Source: Chenopodium formosanum
Lineage: Eukaryota; Streptophyta; Magnoliopsida; Caryophyllales; Amaranthaceae
Length of the DNA: 64,000 nt
Direction of reading: 5' to 3'
Assembly: GCA_024500155.1 (NCBI GenBank)
Contig: CM044875.1
Location: forward strand, 20,393,703-20,457,702
Shown here: one piece after another, positions 1 to 11,900 of the stretch
Position numbering within the stretch: position 1 is the stretch's first letter
Layout: the number at the start of each line of letters is the position of its first letter
Notes under the pieces: generated by a model
Seen by the model: only the letters and a program-made list of their open reading frames with translations
What the model was told of the DNA's origin: nothing
Databases searched by the model: none
Program-made: the position numbers and the translations under genes

Positions 1-105
1 TTCTTGGCTAGGGTTTCCTTTTCTTTAAGGTTTTTCTCGATTTTGATTGAGTTTTTTCTCTTTTTTCCCTTTTCTTTCATCAATTTGGCTCTTTTCTTTG
101 TCAAG

Positions 106-850
106 ATGGTGGAATCTGATCAAACCCTATATGTGATGGAGAAGGAGTTCAGTGAAAATAGTAATATTGATAATAAAAAACTGGAGGATCCTAATGAGGC
201 TATCGATTGGGATGACACCGGGGAGGATGATGATGATGCTCGACTTGAACTTGCTCTAGTAGGTAAACTCTGGACTAGCCGTAATGTAAATCTTAATGCT
301 TTCATTACTACGATTAAAGGAGTTTGGCAACCTAAACATGGAGTGGATATTACGAACATTGGAGAGAACTGCTTTTTATTTCCATTTTATCACTGGAAAG
401 ACAAACATCGCATTCTAGATGAACAACCCTGGCATTTTGACAGACATTCTCTAGTTCTTGGTGAGACGATCGATCCTGTGAAACCTTCCGACATTGATCT
501 TTTTCATTTACCAATGTGGGTTAGGGTCTACAATCTTCCATTAAAAGGGAGATTAAACCTAGAAAATGTTGAAAAATCGTGAATAAATTAGGTATGTTTG
601 TTAAATTGGATGTTGATGCTAAGGTAGGAATTGATAAGTCAATCAAAATTCGTGTTATGATTGACGTTCACAGACCTTTATTCAAGTATGTGCGTTTGAA
701 ATTGCGTGGTGGAATAGAAGAAGTTTTTGATATTAATTATGAAAAACCCCCTTTAATTTGTTTCTTTTGTGGAATGATGGGGCATGGAGTGAAGGAATGT
801 GAGGAGTATAAGGAGATGGATGAGCCAACTCTGTCTTTCGGTACCTAGCG
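106..850 (+). pseudogene. LINE ORF1 (DUF4283 + CCHC zinc knuckle), frameshifted
   Basis: In plant L1 elements ORF1 encodes the RNA-binding protein of the ribonucleoprotein. The first ATG is at 106; the open frame upstream starts only with TTG. After an acidic N-terminal stretch comes a DUF4283-like domain (about 240-560), recognisable by the LVGKLW and PMWVRVYNLP segments. The frame breaks near 577 (stop after ENVEKS) and resumes in another frame from 579. The resumed part ends in a CCHC knuckle, C-x2-C-x4-H-x4-C, at 759-800, and a stop at about 846-848. Domain order and spacing are typical of the family; the break is an old indel. Confidence 0.85.
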
Positions 851-1421
851 GAAGGCTTCGCCTTGGAAATATTCTTTGGGTGCAGGGGATGATCGAGAAG
901 GGGTGGGAAATAAGTGTGCAAAAGCTCTGTTTGTGACCAAGCAGAAGAATCTTGGGAAGCCAAAATCGAGTAATGGGGAGTAGATTAACGAGGTTTTAAA
1001 TAAGCTAGGGGATGTGGGGTTGAGTGGAAAGAAAGGGGAGGGAACACTTTAGAACATAAGAGAGAGTGATGCTTTTATTTTCATGAGTGGAAAAGAAGTA
1101 CGGGCGAAGGAGGTACAACAGGGGAGTGATGAACCAGGATTGCAAAATACAACCTCTTTGAGCAAAAAATAGTAGCGTTCTCTAAGGGATTTCGATCACA
1201 ATATGGAAGGCAGTGGCAATATAACTGGAGAAAATAGGAAGGCCCCTGATTTTGACAAGGTTGAAGGCAACAACATGAATATTAATGGTGGAGAAAGTAA
1301 TAAAAGGAGAATTTCTGTGAACTCAAACAAGCAAGTGGCGGGCCCCACAAATTGGGCTCTCGGTGATCAATATGTTACGTCTTAACGTGAAACTGTAGGG
1401 GTTTGGGTGGCAATCCTATAG

Positions 1422-2000
1422 TTAATTCTTTGAAACGTATTGTATTTCTTGAATGCCCCCAATTAGTGTTTCTTTCTGAAAAAGGGTTAAAAGCTTCCGA
1501 GTTTGAGAAAATAAAATAAAAAACAAAGTTTGACAATGCTTTGGTAGTTGATTGTGAAGGGGAAGGAAAAGAAAAGGGGGCTTACCTTTGATGTGGAAGA
1601 ATTCTCTAGATGTTGCTGTGAACTCATTCTCCCAAAACCATATTGATGTTGAAGTTAGTACTATGCAACAAGGAAAGTGGTGTTTCTCGGGTATTATGGT
1701 TTTTCGGAAGAAAAAAACAAGAATAAAACAGGCTTGCTTCTTAAGAACTTGTGGAATGGTCAGGGAATGCCGTGGCTGTGTGGGGGTGATTTTAACCTCA
1801 TGATGCAATCAAGTGAAAAACAAGGTGGGCGTGCTTTTTGTAGTGAGGAGGCCGACATCTTTCGAGAGGCCATTGATCATTGTCAGCTTGAGGATTTGGG
1901 CTACATTGGGCATGACATCACGTGGTCGAATAATAGAGGAGGGGAGGAAAATATTCAAGAACGTCTTGATAGGTTCTTGGCAAACCGAGAATGGTAAGAG
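1422..2000 (+). pseudogene. LINE endonuclease domain remnant
   Basis: The APE-type endonuclease of L1 elements nicks the target DNA to prime insertion. The C-terminal half is readable at 1677-1997. It contains WLCGGDFNLM, matching the conserved GDFN motif of exo/endo-phosphatase folds, followed by DLGYIGHDITWSNN and ERLDRFLAN, which correspond to the conserved G-x-x-x-TW and LDR blocks. The N-terminal half (1422-1680) can be followed only across frames with stops. The stretch between ORF1 and this point (851-1421) is spacer and disordered ORF1 C-terminus with no recognisable domain. Confidence 0.8.
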
Positions 2001-2063
2001 TGCTTCCTGGGCTCTTTTGTTACCCACCTTACAAAAAGAAAATCAGACCATTTACCGATTTTT

Positions 2064-4070
2064 TTGCGCATCAAAGAAGCTTTAAATACCCTGAGAAAAA
2101 AGAAAAAAAAGAAACTGTATAGATTTGAGGAAATGTGGTTGCGTGATGAGAATTATAGTACTATCATCTCAGAGGCGTGGGAGAGGGGAGGGGATTTGTG
2201 CTCAAATATTGCCTTCACTTCGTCGAAATTGAGCTCTTGGAGTATGGAAAAATTTGGTGATTTTATGAAGGAGCTGCAAGATTGTAAGGGGCAAATAGAG
2301 AAACTTATAGGGGAATGTTAATCGAAGGAGGTTATAGCCCAAATGAGAGCCATTGATGATCGTATAGACAAGTTAGAGAGGAGGGAGGAGATGTATTGGA
2401 AGCAACATGGTAGGCAAGATTGGCTCAAATATAGAGATAAAAATACTACATTTTTCATACAAAGACGAAGCAGAGAGCTAGCTGAAATAATATAAAAAAA
2501 ATTCATGATGTTGCTGGGAACGAGTTTGTGGTTGAAGATCAGATTACCGAAGTTCTAGTGAATTATTTTGAGACCCTCTTTGCTGGAAACAGTAATATCG
2601 AGCCGGATCCTGTTATTGCAAAGGTGGAGCCATTGGTTAGCGAGCGGCAGCATAGCAATCTGGCGGCTCCTTTTTGTGCCGAGGAAGTGAAGAACGGGTT
2701 ATTTCAAATGCATTTGACGAAGGGCCCTGGCCCCGATGGTATGTCTACTATTTTTTTCCAGAAATTTTTGGATATAGTGGGAGCGGATGTGATTGATAAG
2801 GTGCTAGATATTTTGAATAATAATGGTGATTTAGGTTCTATTAATCAGACTCATATTGTTTTAATCCTGAAAAATAAGGAGTGTGAGTCTCTTGTTGATT
2901 ATAGGAATATTAGCTTGTGTAATGTGTTGTATAAAATTGTCACTAAAGTTCTAGCTAATAGATTGAAGTTAGTCCTTCCCTACATTATTCATGAGTCGCA
3001 GAGTGGTTTTGTTCTTGGGAGATTGATTTCAGATAATGTTTTGGTGGCGTAAGAGTGCTTTCATTACCTCCGGAAGAAAAAAAATAGGGAAAAAGGCTTT
3101 CTGAGTCTTAAGCTCGACATGAGCAAAGCTTACGACAAGGTGGAGTGGGAATTTCCGGATAAAATGATGATTAAATTGGGCATGCCGAAATGTTTTTTTA
3201 GATTGATTATGAAATGTGTTAGCTTTGCAGAGTTCGATTACTGGTCAATGGGCAACCATCGAGGAGTTTTAAGCCTATTCGGGGGCTTAGGCAAGGTGAT
3301 CCTCTTTCACCTTTCCTGTTCATTATGTGTGCAGAAGGATTGTCGACTTTGATTCGTGATGCTGAGAGTAGGAATATCATCCATGGGGTTAAAATCGGGA
3401 GAAATGTCAATCCGATTTCTCATTTATTTTTTGCGGATGATAGACGTCTTTTAGTGAGAGAAATGGAGGAAGAGGTGGATGCTGTGCTTGGCATTCTTTC
3501 TACGTACGAAGTGGCTTCGAGTCAGAAACTGAATATGGATAAATCAAAGGTGTCTTTTAGCCAAAACATTGAGCAAGAACCGAAGAATATGCTTTAAACT
3601 TTTAAGGCTGTCGAAGGACATGATAAATATCTAGGATTGCCAACTTACATTGGCGGTTCTAAGAAACAGGTTTTCCAGATTATTCAAGATCGGGTTTGGA
3701 AGAAACTTAAGGGGTGGAAAGGAAATTTCTTGTCACAAACGGGAAGGGAGGTGTTGATTAAATCAATCGCTCAAGCTATCCCTACTTATGATATGCAGTG
3801 ATTTGCTATTCCCACTAGCATTATTATTGTAATTGAGAAATTATGTTGGCAATTTTTTTGGGGTCAGAAACGTGAAGAGAGGAAGCTATGTTGGATTGCT
3901 TGGGAAAAATTGCAAGTCTCAAAAAAGGAAGGGGGGCTCGATTTCAGAAATATGAGGAATTTTAACAATGCCCTTCTTGCCAAGAAAGCATGGAGAATCA
4001 ATTCTGGGTGCTTTAGTGGAAAAAGTTCTTAAAGGGAAATATTTCCCTCATACGTCACTGTTGGAGGCAA
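2064..4070 (+). pseudogene. LINE reverse transcriptase domain, multiply broken
   Basis: This is the reverse transcriptase of the LINE. The segment 2528-3052 has TKGPGPDGM and the fingers/palm region ending in ESQSGFVLGR. The first catalytic motif, DMSKAYDKVEW, begins at 3116 in another frame. The second, FADD, is at 3427-3441, where the usual sequence is altered to FADDRRLL. The thumb region with KYLGLPTYIGG follows to about 4060, interrupted by stops near 3596 and 3800. At least four frame changes or stops are visible, so no functional enzyme can be made. Confidence 0.9.
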
Positions 4071-4146
4071 ATGAGTTCGAACGCGAGTCATACTTGGAGA
4101 TCAATTCTGGGTGCTCGTGAGGTGCTAGTTAAAGGTTTAAGGAAGG

Positions 4147-5415
4147 TTGTGGGAAAGGGATCGACTATTCACATTTGGGATGATCCCTGGGTTCCCAATC
4201 TTCCAAATTTCAAGGTGGTGTCGAGTCGAGGACTGGAAGAAGGGGCTCCCACTTAAGTCCGAGATCTTTGGGTCGACAATTCTTGGGATTGTTCAAGTTC
4301 TCAATGTGATGTTTACTTCCATGGAAGTGAGTGAAATATGCAAACTCCCTATTCCCCTTTTCAATCGGAATGACTCTTGGGTTTGGCATTACACAAAGGA
4401 TGGGAATTTCTTTGTTAAGAGTGCTTACAATCTGATCACCACGGAGCAACAAAATGCTGCAGCTACCACCTCCAATGTGGCGTGCAATTTGGAATGGCAG
4501 ATTGTCTGGAATGCAGAGGTCCCACCAAAGATAAAAAATGTCGCCTGGCGTGCTATCAAAGGGGTTGTGGCTTCTCGATACATTCTGCTGAAAAGAGGTA
4601 TGAATGTCGACCCTATATGTCCGATGTGTGGTTCTGAAAATGAGAGTGGGCTGCATATGCTTGTAATGTGTGCTGAGGCCAAGCGTATATGGTATCTTTC
4701 ACCGTTACGTTTGGTTGTTGATAATTATGTGGGCGAGTCTTTTGGAGATTGGTGTTGCTCGTTCAGGCATTGTCACAAGGATGCACATTGGTGGGATTTA
4801 TTCTGGTGTGTTTTATGGGGAATTTTGCTACGGAGAAATGGGTGGTCTTTCGAAGGCAAAAAGAGAAATGTGGAGGAGGTTATTCACAAAGTTGTTGGCA
4901 TGGTGGGTGAGTATACCATGGCTCGGGAAGGTTCAGGCATGCCGCACCCTTCACCTCTTTTGGAGACAAGGTGGAAACCCCCTGAACATGGGCTGATTAA
5001 AGTGAACTCTGATGCTGCGGTGGGTGATGTGATGGTGTCTACTTGTCTTCGTTTGATGGGTAGTTTTGATGATAATGTTGCCGAGGCGTTAGCTATGAGA
5101 CACGCATTATCCATCTCTATGGAATCGGGCTTTAACAAGGTGTGTTTAGAGACGGATTGCATCAAGCTGTACTCTCATTTTTCGAGGGGTTGTGCTCCTA
5201 ACACTACCTTTGGTCTGGTTGTTAACGATATTCTCCAGCTTGCTTGTAGTTGTATCTCCTGCTCTTTTTCTTTTGTTGAAAGAAGTGGCAATTGTCTTGC
5301 CCATAATCTTGCTAAGTTAAGCCTCTCCTTTCATGATCTTAGAGTATGGATGGAGGAGGTCCCTAATGAAGGAGCTACCTCAGTATTTGATGATTTAAAC
5401 TCCTTGTTTGAGTAA
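4147..5415 (+). pseudogene. LINE C-terminal zf-RVT and RNase H domains
   Basis: This is the longest intact stretch of the LINE, about 420 codons open to a TAA at 5413. The zf-RVT domain (about 4400-4700) has the CPMCG...H...C pattern and the WRAIKG segment. The terminal RNase H (RVT_3 type, about 4990-5310) shows three acidic residues in context: D in NSDAA, E in AEALAMRHAL and D in LETDC. In plant L1 elements this domain degrades RNA during cDNA synthesis. The frame opens inside the element with no true start, because upstream sequence is frameshifted. Confidence 0.88.
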
Positions 5416-5450
5416 TAAAGTTTCGAGAGCAGTTTTTGCCAAAAAAAAAA

Positions 5451-5499
5451 GTTTACCGTAAGTCCCTTCTTTTTTTTTTTTTATCTAATGGAGGTCCCT

Positions 5500-5538
<39 letters not shown>

Positions 5539-5560
5539 TAAAATAAGAAATAAAAAGGGG
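5451..5560. repeat. Poly-T tracts between direct repeats
   Basis: A short phrase containing 'ccgtaagtccc' is followed by T-runs, and a related phrase ('gaggtcccttc') precedes a second T-run of over 30. This looks like slippage or duplication at the 3' junction of the LINE. No gene is seen. Confidence 0.6.
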
Positions 5561-5649
5561 TATGTAATTTTCACTTTTTTATTGCTAGTTTTCAAATTCA
5601 ACACGATTACTACAATTATGATAAATTTAAGTTGGTAAACTTTTGGGTG

Positions 5650-5956
5650 AGACGGATTCACCGTAAGTCCGCCGCCATGACAATAAAATCTCATGAGTGC
5701 TAAAATACAACACCTTCTTAATTTAATGTCGTCATTATTCTCCGATGAACGACGATCCTTTAGCTCCGACGCAACTTTCTCCGGCACCGGTTGTTCCTCC
5801 GGCGAGGAAGATGGCATCGTTTTGAAGGCGGCGATAGCAAGCGCGTGTTCTTCTTCAATGGCGGTGGTAAGGTGAGCACAAAGCTTATCGAGCTCATCGA
5901 TAAGAGAAATGATAGCGGGTTTTGAATTGAATGAAATTAGAAGCCTCGACCTCCAT
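5650..5956 (-). pseudogene. Unrecognised small gene fragment
   Basis: On the minus strand an ATG at 5956 opens MEVEASNFIQFKTR; a frame change then gives a coding-like segment beginning AIISLIDELDKL and running through EEEHALAIAAFKTM to an acidic, Ser/Glu-rich part (PSSSPEEQPVPEK). Base composition (GC-rich, codon-like) differs sharply from the AT-rich flanks, which is why I regard it as a genuine exon fragment. I do not recognise the family. It ends near the poly-T tract. It could be the first exon of a gene cut by later insertions, or a retained pseudogene. Confidence 0.4.
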
Positions 5957-6047
5957 TGTTGTAGAAATTAGAAGGTTAAATGGAATGGGATTATCGAGAA
6001 GAAGTAATCAAAAGATCAGAGATGAAGACATCCGTGAAAATGAATAA

Positions 6048-7300
6048 TGTAACACCCCCAAATCTCCCTCTACGGAAATACTAGTAAAATACGTATAATT
6101 AGACTATAGAGATAGACTTAAGCGTATTACCGCTGCTGATTATGCAAGGCTACCAAACTTACTAAATAAAACCAGTACTTTGTAGCGGAAAAACTTCAAT
6201 ACTCTCTTATTAATAAACCATAGAAAGTAACCATTGTCATGAGTACTCATAAATAAAGACAAGGACCAACATTCCTAATTTAGATGAAGACATTCCCGGG
6301 ACTCCATATGCTCACATATTGACTCCACCTGAAATTAGTCAACACTGCTTACCATTAAGGCAAACAGGGTGAACCAAAACAAATAAGAAATACGAATTAG
6401 AAAAATATGCTAAGTAGGATAAGTGCAAGATAATTAAATTCAATTTATTAGCAAACATTTTTTAAAATTCAATACCAATAATTAATCCATAATTCCAACT
6501 CATGATTCAAAACCAATTTCAATATTTCAAACAATTCCAATAACTCAACAATTCAATAATAATTAATAAAACCAATTTCTTTTTAAATCCAATTCCTTAT
6601 CCAAGTGTGCACACCCCCCAAGCTAGTTTCGTTATGTTACAAGGCTATTCTGGAGGAAAGAATCGGTCATACAAAGTCCAAAGTCTTATCAAGCAAATCC
6701 GTATAGTGGGATTACTATCATGCTTGTAAGCTTTGATAATAATAATTCAATAAAACCAATTTCTTTTTAAATCCAATTCCTCACCCAAGTGTACACACTC
6801 CCCAAGCTAGTTTCCTTATGTTACAAGGCTATTTTTGAGGAAAGAATCGGTCATACAAAGTCCAAAGTCTTATCAACCAAATCCGTATAGTGGGATTACT
6901 ATCATGCTTGTAAGCTTTGATAATAATAATTCAATAAATCAGTAAATTCCAATATAATCAAAACTCCTTTTTATTTAATTCCATATTCTTCCAAAGTCAA
7001 ACCTTTTTAAACATGATTAATAATTTTAATTAATCAAAACATGATATAAAATCAATATTCAATTTATTTATTTAAAACTAATTATTTAAACAAACTTTTA
7101 TTTCACAAATCACAATTCTATTAAAAACCATTCAAGACATGATATCAAGATCAATTTATTAAAACATATATTAAAATCATACTTTATTTCATAAATCATA
7201 ATTCAAATCAATTTAATTTAATCACCAATAAAATCATATAAAACATGCTATTCAAACAAATCACTTTCAAAGGTATCTAGCCACCTAAACGTACCTTGAT
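6048..7300 (-). mobile_element. Truncated LTR-like repeat, copy A
   Basis: It begins TGTAACACCCCC followed by a phrase ending CTCTACGGAAATA, and ends near 'tagccacctaaacgtacc'. The same sequence, in the same orientation, occurs at 45139-47230, so this is a dispersed repeat. TGTAACACCC termini are typical of long LTRs of Ty3/gypsy elements. In the second copy a minus-strand TATA box suggests transcription on the minus strand. Copy A is cut off at about 7300 and contains no coding sequence. Confidence 0.6.
6571..6938. repeat. 184-bp tandem duplication inside the LTR-like repeat
   Basis: The segment starting 'accaatttctttttaaatcc' at 6571 is repeated from 6755 with few substitutions, giving a period of 184 bp and two copies. 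The related copy at 46755-46930 has only one unit, so the duplication happened in this copy after the two diverged. Confidence 0.85.
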
Positions 7301-8357
7301 CCTGGCTAGCAAAAATAACACAAAAGGACCTCAAGAACCTTGATTTATTCCGATTTCTTTCCTTAGTTAATCCTATCTTTTAGCTTTATTATACTCTTTA
7401 GGATTATAATTTCATTATCTATCATATTAGAACCCTAGTTTTCTCTATAGACTTTATTTTTCATTGTAATTGAAGATTTTACATTCAAGATTCTTCGTCG
7501 TTTTACTCCCATAATTCAAGATTGTTAATTATCTTTAATTCCTTTGATTGTTAATTATGTTTTCCTTAATTTTTGTTATTGTTTTTCATTAATATGTGTG
7601 AGTAGTTTCCTAATTCCAAGATCTAGCGGAACTCGAATGTGGTTAATGCATGATTTAATTCTAAATTCTCTAATGATAATTGCAATTGATATGCTTAATT
7701 GATTATGCTCATGCCAATACTAGATTAGACATAATTAGTATTATTATTAATCCACAATTTTAATCGCCACGGGAGTTGGGTTTTGATGGGTTTCAATAGA
7801 TCAATTAAGGTTTTGAAGTTCATCACGAGAGTAGTTGAACGGATGATTAGGAAGTTAGAGTAATGTGCTTAATGTCTCTAATTTGCATGATTCCACGAGA
7901 GTAGGCTTGATTGTGATTAGGGAAGCCATTGATAACTCAAGAGTGACCTTTGGTATTTTCTAGGGATTACTTTTCCTCATTAATCAATTGAATTATGTGT
8001 TAGGGGTAGAACAACTATTGCATTAATTGTATTCACGGTGATTCTTGATCTTGGATGTTTTAGCATTTGATTTATTATATTACTTAGATTTAAAAGCTTT
8101 AATTAGTTCTTTAGTTATTAATTCTCAATATTAATTTGGTTACTTGCGTAGTATTAATTTGAGTCTGTTTAATTAGTTGTACCTTAGTCTCTTGGGATTC
8201 GATCTTTACCTGCCTATCTACATAGTAGTGGTTTTGTTAGGTTATTTTTGTTAGGTACATGACACGCTTATCAACTACGGTATATAAGACTTTTGACCGG
8301 ATCCAATCCTCATTTTTTTGGTTTAATATATGAGGGCTAGACACTTGGAACTAAGGG
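7301..8357. other. Unassigned sequence, possibly LTR/leader fragments
   Basis: No ORF or gene is supported. The phrase 'cttgggattcgatctttacc' near 8190 resembles sequence often found close to the ends of plant Ty3/gypsy LTRs, but no primer-binding site follows. The origin is left open. Confidence 0.3.
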
Positions 8358-9703
8358 TAAGCATCCACAATGGATAGCTACATCTCTTGTAGCTTCGGGT
8401 TGCTACATCATTATACTCAAACTATAACAATTTAAGATACAACCTCCATAATGGTAAGCTACAACCTTTTATTAGAAAAAGAAAGGAGAAATAAATAATG
8501 CAATCAAAGAAATCACAAACAATTTATTTATTCAAAGTGGAAAAGACTTAAATACATGTTTTAAGTGTGGGTTATGTAGTTTCACCAAAGTTACAACCTT
8601 TGTAGCTCCACACTGATAAGCTACTAGGTCAACTATTGCAAGCGAGTAGGGGTGTCAATTTGGGTAAACAGTTCGAGTTTGGGTTGGGTTTATCAGTTTC
8701 GGGTTATAACGGGTTGAAATAATTAGCGGGTCGGTTTTGAAAATTATCGGGTTAGTTCGGTTGGTGTTTTTAATTGCAGTTTCTATTCGGATCGGGTCCT
8801 TATCGGGTCGGGTTCTAGTCGGTTCGGATCACAATCAATTTGGGTTGAACTGGGTTAGTTTGAAAACGGGTTTAGCCCGTTTAAAGTGGGTTTCGGTTAA
8901 AAACAGCTCGGTTCTTAATCAGGTTGGGTCGTAATTGGTTCAGGTCATAATCAGTTTGGGTTAAACTGGGTCGATTCGAAAATGGGTTTCGGTTCAAAAT
9001 AGATCGGGTGAAATCGGGTCCAATCATTATCGTTTCAGTTTATATTGAACTTGGTTGGTTTGAAAACGAGTTTACCCAATTTGAAGCGGGTTTCAGTTCA
9101 AATCATATCGGGTTAAAATTGAGTCGAATGATTATCGAGTCGAGTTAGTCAGATAACGGATAGGCCAGGAATGGGTCATATTATAATCAAGTCAAGTCAT
9201 AAATAAGTTGGGTTTATCGAGTAGTGGGTTGAAACGGATTAGATCATAAACATATTGGGTTACTTGTTGTAAATGACTCAGTCATAACGGGTTACGGGTT
9301 GTAAATGGTTCGGTCACAACGGGTTACGGGTTGGAACGATTTAGATTTATGGGATTTTTGCCGGGTTTTAACGGTTTTCAGTTTAAAATGGGTCGGGTTA
9401 CTATCGGGTTTAGACGTAATCGGTTTGGGTTGCTTTCAGTTTCGGGTTGTAACGGTTTGGCTTCATAACGGGTCGGGTTAGTAACGGTTCGCACAAATTC
9501 AGTTCAGTTCAGTTTCGGGTTGGAAAAAAATTGGGTCGCGTCAGTTTTCGGTTTCCAAAAAACGGGTTTTAAACAATTCAGTTCCTTTTCGAATCGGTTC
9601 GAAACAGTCGGGTTTAACGGTTTAGGTCAGAAACTGACAACTCTACAAGCAAGCTAAGGACTTATTATATACCACTGTGGATAAGATAATCCCCACTTCA
9701 AGC
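8358..9703. mobile_element. Possible degenerate TIR element enclosing the hAT insertion
   Basis: The ends share an inverted block, ATCCACAATGG near 8370 against the complement of CCACTGTGGAT near 9682. The left end reads GGGTAAGC and the right end, reversed, GGGGATTATC. The flanks 'cacttggaac' and 'cacttcaagc' are similar but not identical, so the target duplication is uncertain. The hAT element 8647-9645 sits inside. Confidence 0.3.
8647..9645. mobile_element. Non-autonomous hAT element (999 bp)
   Basis: The termini are TAGGGGTGTCAATTT and, reversed from the right end, TAGAGTTGTCAGTTT, matching the TAGGG-type ends of hAT elements. The flanks are CAAGCGAG (8639-8646) and CAAGCAAG (9646-9653), an 8-bp target duplication with one mismatch. 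The interior is built from degenerate GGGTT/CGGGT words and has no transposase. One open frame of 65 codons at 8737-8934 is a by-product of these repeats. Confidence 0.82.
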
Positions 9704-9822
9704 ACTTTCATTTGGCAAGCAAGATTCTAACCCCAAATCTCTAGGATTTGAGGTAAAATTTCTTATTAAGTGAGCCAAAGTTTGCTTGGTCTTTATGGAA
9801 TTTAGTGACACCTCTTTTTTAA

Positions 9823-10234
9823 TCTGTACTAAAATATTAAAAGACGTTAATATCCATGTGCCACGTAGATACTTTTAAATTACGCCACATCACTTCACAA
9901 ACACTTCATGACGCCACATCACCTACCCAACATCTTTTTATGCCACATCATTATTGAATTAACCTTTATCGTTACAACACATCACCCAAGCAACCCACAT
10001 TACTTCATATAAATATATAAGGTTAAAAGGATTCAATCACCCAACCACTTATAACGAAGTTGGTTATTTAACCTTATTAGCCCATTATCAAGCATGTTAT
10101 AAATGTGAAAAAGAAATGTACATAAGTGAACACCACATGTCGATTTCATATATCAAAATCCTTATAAAAAAATATCCCAATTGCATGTTTATAAAAGTAG
10201 CAAAGGGCAACAATCGGGCTACTCAGCTCACTAG
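9823..10234 (+). mobile_element. Possible short non-autonomous Helitron
   Basis: The left end reads A|TCTGTACTAAAATATTAAA, like many plant Helitron 5' ends starting TC. The right end reads CTCACTAG|T, fitting the CTRR-T rule. Target A and T neighbours are present. I do not see a clean hairpin just before the CTAG end, so the call is tentative. A Tourist MITE follows directly. Confidence 0.4.
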
Positions 10235-10237
10235 TTA

Positions 10238-10706
10238 GGGCCTGTACCGAACTAAACTGAACTGAACTGAACTTATTAGAGCTGAATTGAACTGAACTAA
10301 ACTGAACTGAACTTATTAATTAGTGATTTTTAACTACTGATTAATGATCTTTGATAATTTATTATTATATATATGTGTATATACAAATATACATATTAAA
10401 ATATTTAAGAAAAATATAATATATAATTAAAATATTTATGAAAAATATATTAAAAACATGAAACCCCAAAACATTTTAAAAACATACTATATAATTAAAA
10501 AAAAAATATTAAAATGACAAAAGAACACAAAACACTTTTTTAAAAATTCTCAAAATGAAAAAAATAAAATAATTAAAAAAAAAAAACCAAAGAGTTAGGC
10601 CGGTCTTATTTAAAACTAACTTGATCCTATTTTTACTCCTAGCTCGTCAAATAATGAAATACGGTATAATAGTCATTAAGTGAAATATGGTATAACCGTA
10701 TAATAG

Positions 10707-10762
<56 letters not shown>

Positions 10763-10906
10763 GTCGTTGTTGTATATAAGCTTAAAAGTATGAAATTTGG
10801 CTTTATATCATTAGCAATATCATTAGACATAAACTGAACTGAACTGAACTTATTATAGCTGAACTGAACTGAATAGAACTGAAATTAATCTGATGAGAAC
10901 AGACCC
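10238..10906. mobile_element. Tourist-like (PIF/Harbinger) MITE with internal (ATT)n
   Basis: The termini are GGGCCTGTACCGAAC and, reversed, GGGTCTGTTCTCATC, flanked on both sides by TTA (10235-10237 and 10907-10909), the target duplication of PIF/Harbinger elements. Subterminal regions are tandem AACTG words. The centre holds an (ATT)n array at about 10708-10762. The element at 50100-50693 is the same family in reverse orientation. Confidence 0.75.
10708..10762. repeat. (ATT)n microsatellite
   Basis: About 18 uninterrupted ATT units inside the Tourist-like MITE. Confidence 0.95.
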
Positions 10907-11079
10907 TTAGTACGTGAAAACATGCTCTCTTGTTTTTTCAATAAAAACTTAAAAATAAAAATATCTCAAATTTATTCAATAATTTATTACAACCTGTATT
11001 TGTTTAAACCCATCACTTTGACTTTTCTACTTTTCATATATTGAAGTTAACTAGTATGGAGTATTATTTACAATATATA

Positions 11080-11312
11080 CACCCTTCGTTCTTTTTTGTT
11101 CAACTCATTTGCATTTTATGCGGTTTTCGACACGTGTTTGACCAACATCTTTAACTACGTACTAATGTAAATTTGATGTCTAGATACAAATCATTGAAAC
11201 ACTCCAACAAGATCACACACGATCATTTGTAATTTGTACAAAAATAGCCATCGTCGGTCAAAGTTTGACCCTATACATGGTAAGTGAGTATTACACAAAA
11301 AGAACGAGATAG
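11080..11312. mobile_element. Stowaway-like MITE (233 bp)
   Basis: The ends CACCCTTCGTTCTTTTTTG and, reversed, CTATCTCGTTCTTTTTGTG are imperfect inverted repeats of the CTCCCTCCGTTC type, flanked by TA on both sides (11078-11079 and 11313-11314). No coding capacity. Confidence 0.75.
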
Positions 11313-11480
11313 TATAAAAATGTGATTGTGTGAAATGTCATTTGATTAATCACAATGCATGAAAAGTATTGATTACTGCCATAGAATTTTCATAGTGTGA
11401 GGTCAGAACAATTTTGGCCAGCCACATCAAACCATAAGTTGTAATTTTTTACATTCATTTATCACCAAATATTTGTCGTT

Positions 11481-11484
<4 letters not shown>

Positions 11485-11529
<45 letters not shown>
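11485..11529. repeat. Poly-T tract (about 45 nt)
   Basis: Pure homopolymer; it may be the reverse-oriented tail of a retroposed sequence, but no adjoining coding remnant is seen. Confidence 0.9.
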
Positions 11530-11533
<4 letters not shown>

Positions 11534-11810
11534 ATTAAAGATTCAAAAAATATACGTTAAAAACAATTACATAATAACTCACTTGATAATGTTTCTTCTC
11601 ACAATAAAAATATACAAACTTTAAAATTAACCTGGTTCACATTAACTTATTATAGACATTTCACATTAGATACACTATATTTGTTTTATTAATAAAAAAT
11701 AAGTTATTATATTAAAATAAAGGTTATTATGTTACAATTAAAGCTATTGTGGCATCATAAAGACTATAAGAGGTTAATTTATTTTTTTTATATACTGGTA
11801 AATATAAATA

Positions 11811-11900
11811 CTACTTCCGTTTCAATTTTTTGCAACTTTGAGGTATTATTTGTGAGATATAAAATATTTCAAAGTTGTAAAAAATATGAAACGGAGGTAG
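11811..11900. mobile_element. Short Stowaway-like MITE (90 bp)
   Basis: CTACTTCCGTTTCAATTTTT is mirrored at the right end (GAAACGGAGGTAG at 11888-11900), and inner blocks GCAACTTTG and CAAAGTTGT pair, so nearly the whole element folds back. Left flank is TA; right flank is TG. Confidence 0.7.

Larger units (their letters stand above)
1..5450 (+). mobile_element. Degenerate L1-type LINE (non-LTR retrotransposon)
   Basis: The order of coding remnants is that of plant L1 elements: ORF1 with a DUF4283-like domain and a CCHC knuckle, then endonuclease, reverse transcriptase, zf-RVT and a terminal RNase H, all on the plus strand. The 3' end is a short untranslated tail with AATAAA near 5414 followed by an A-run at 5441-5450, as expected of target-primed insertion. 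The 5' end may lie outside the window. Stops and frameshifts break every domain, so the copy is dead. I could not identify a target-site duplication. Confidence 0.93.

Noticed and set aside
10639..10830. Poly-isoleucine ORF
   Set aside because: Translation of an (ATT)n microsatellite.
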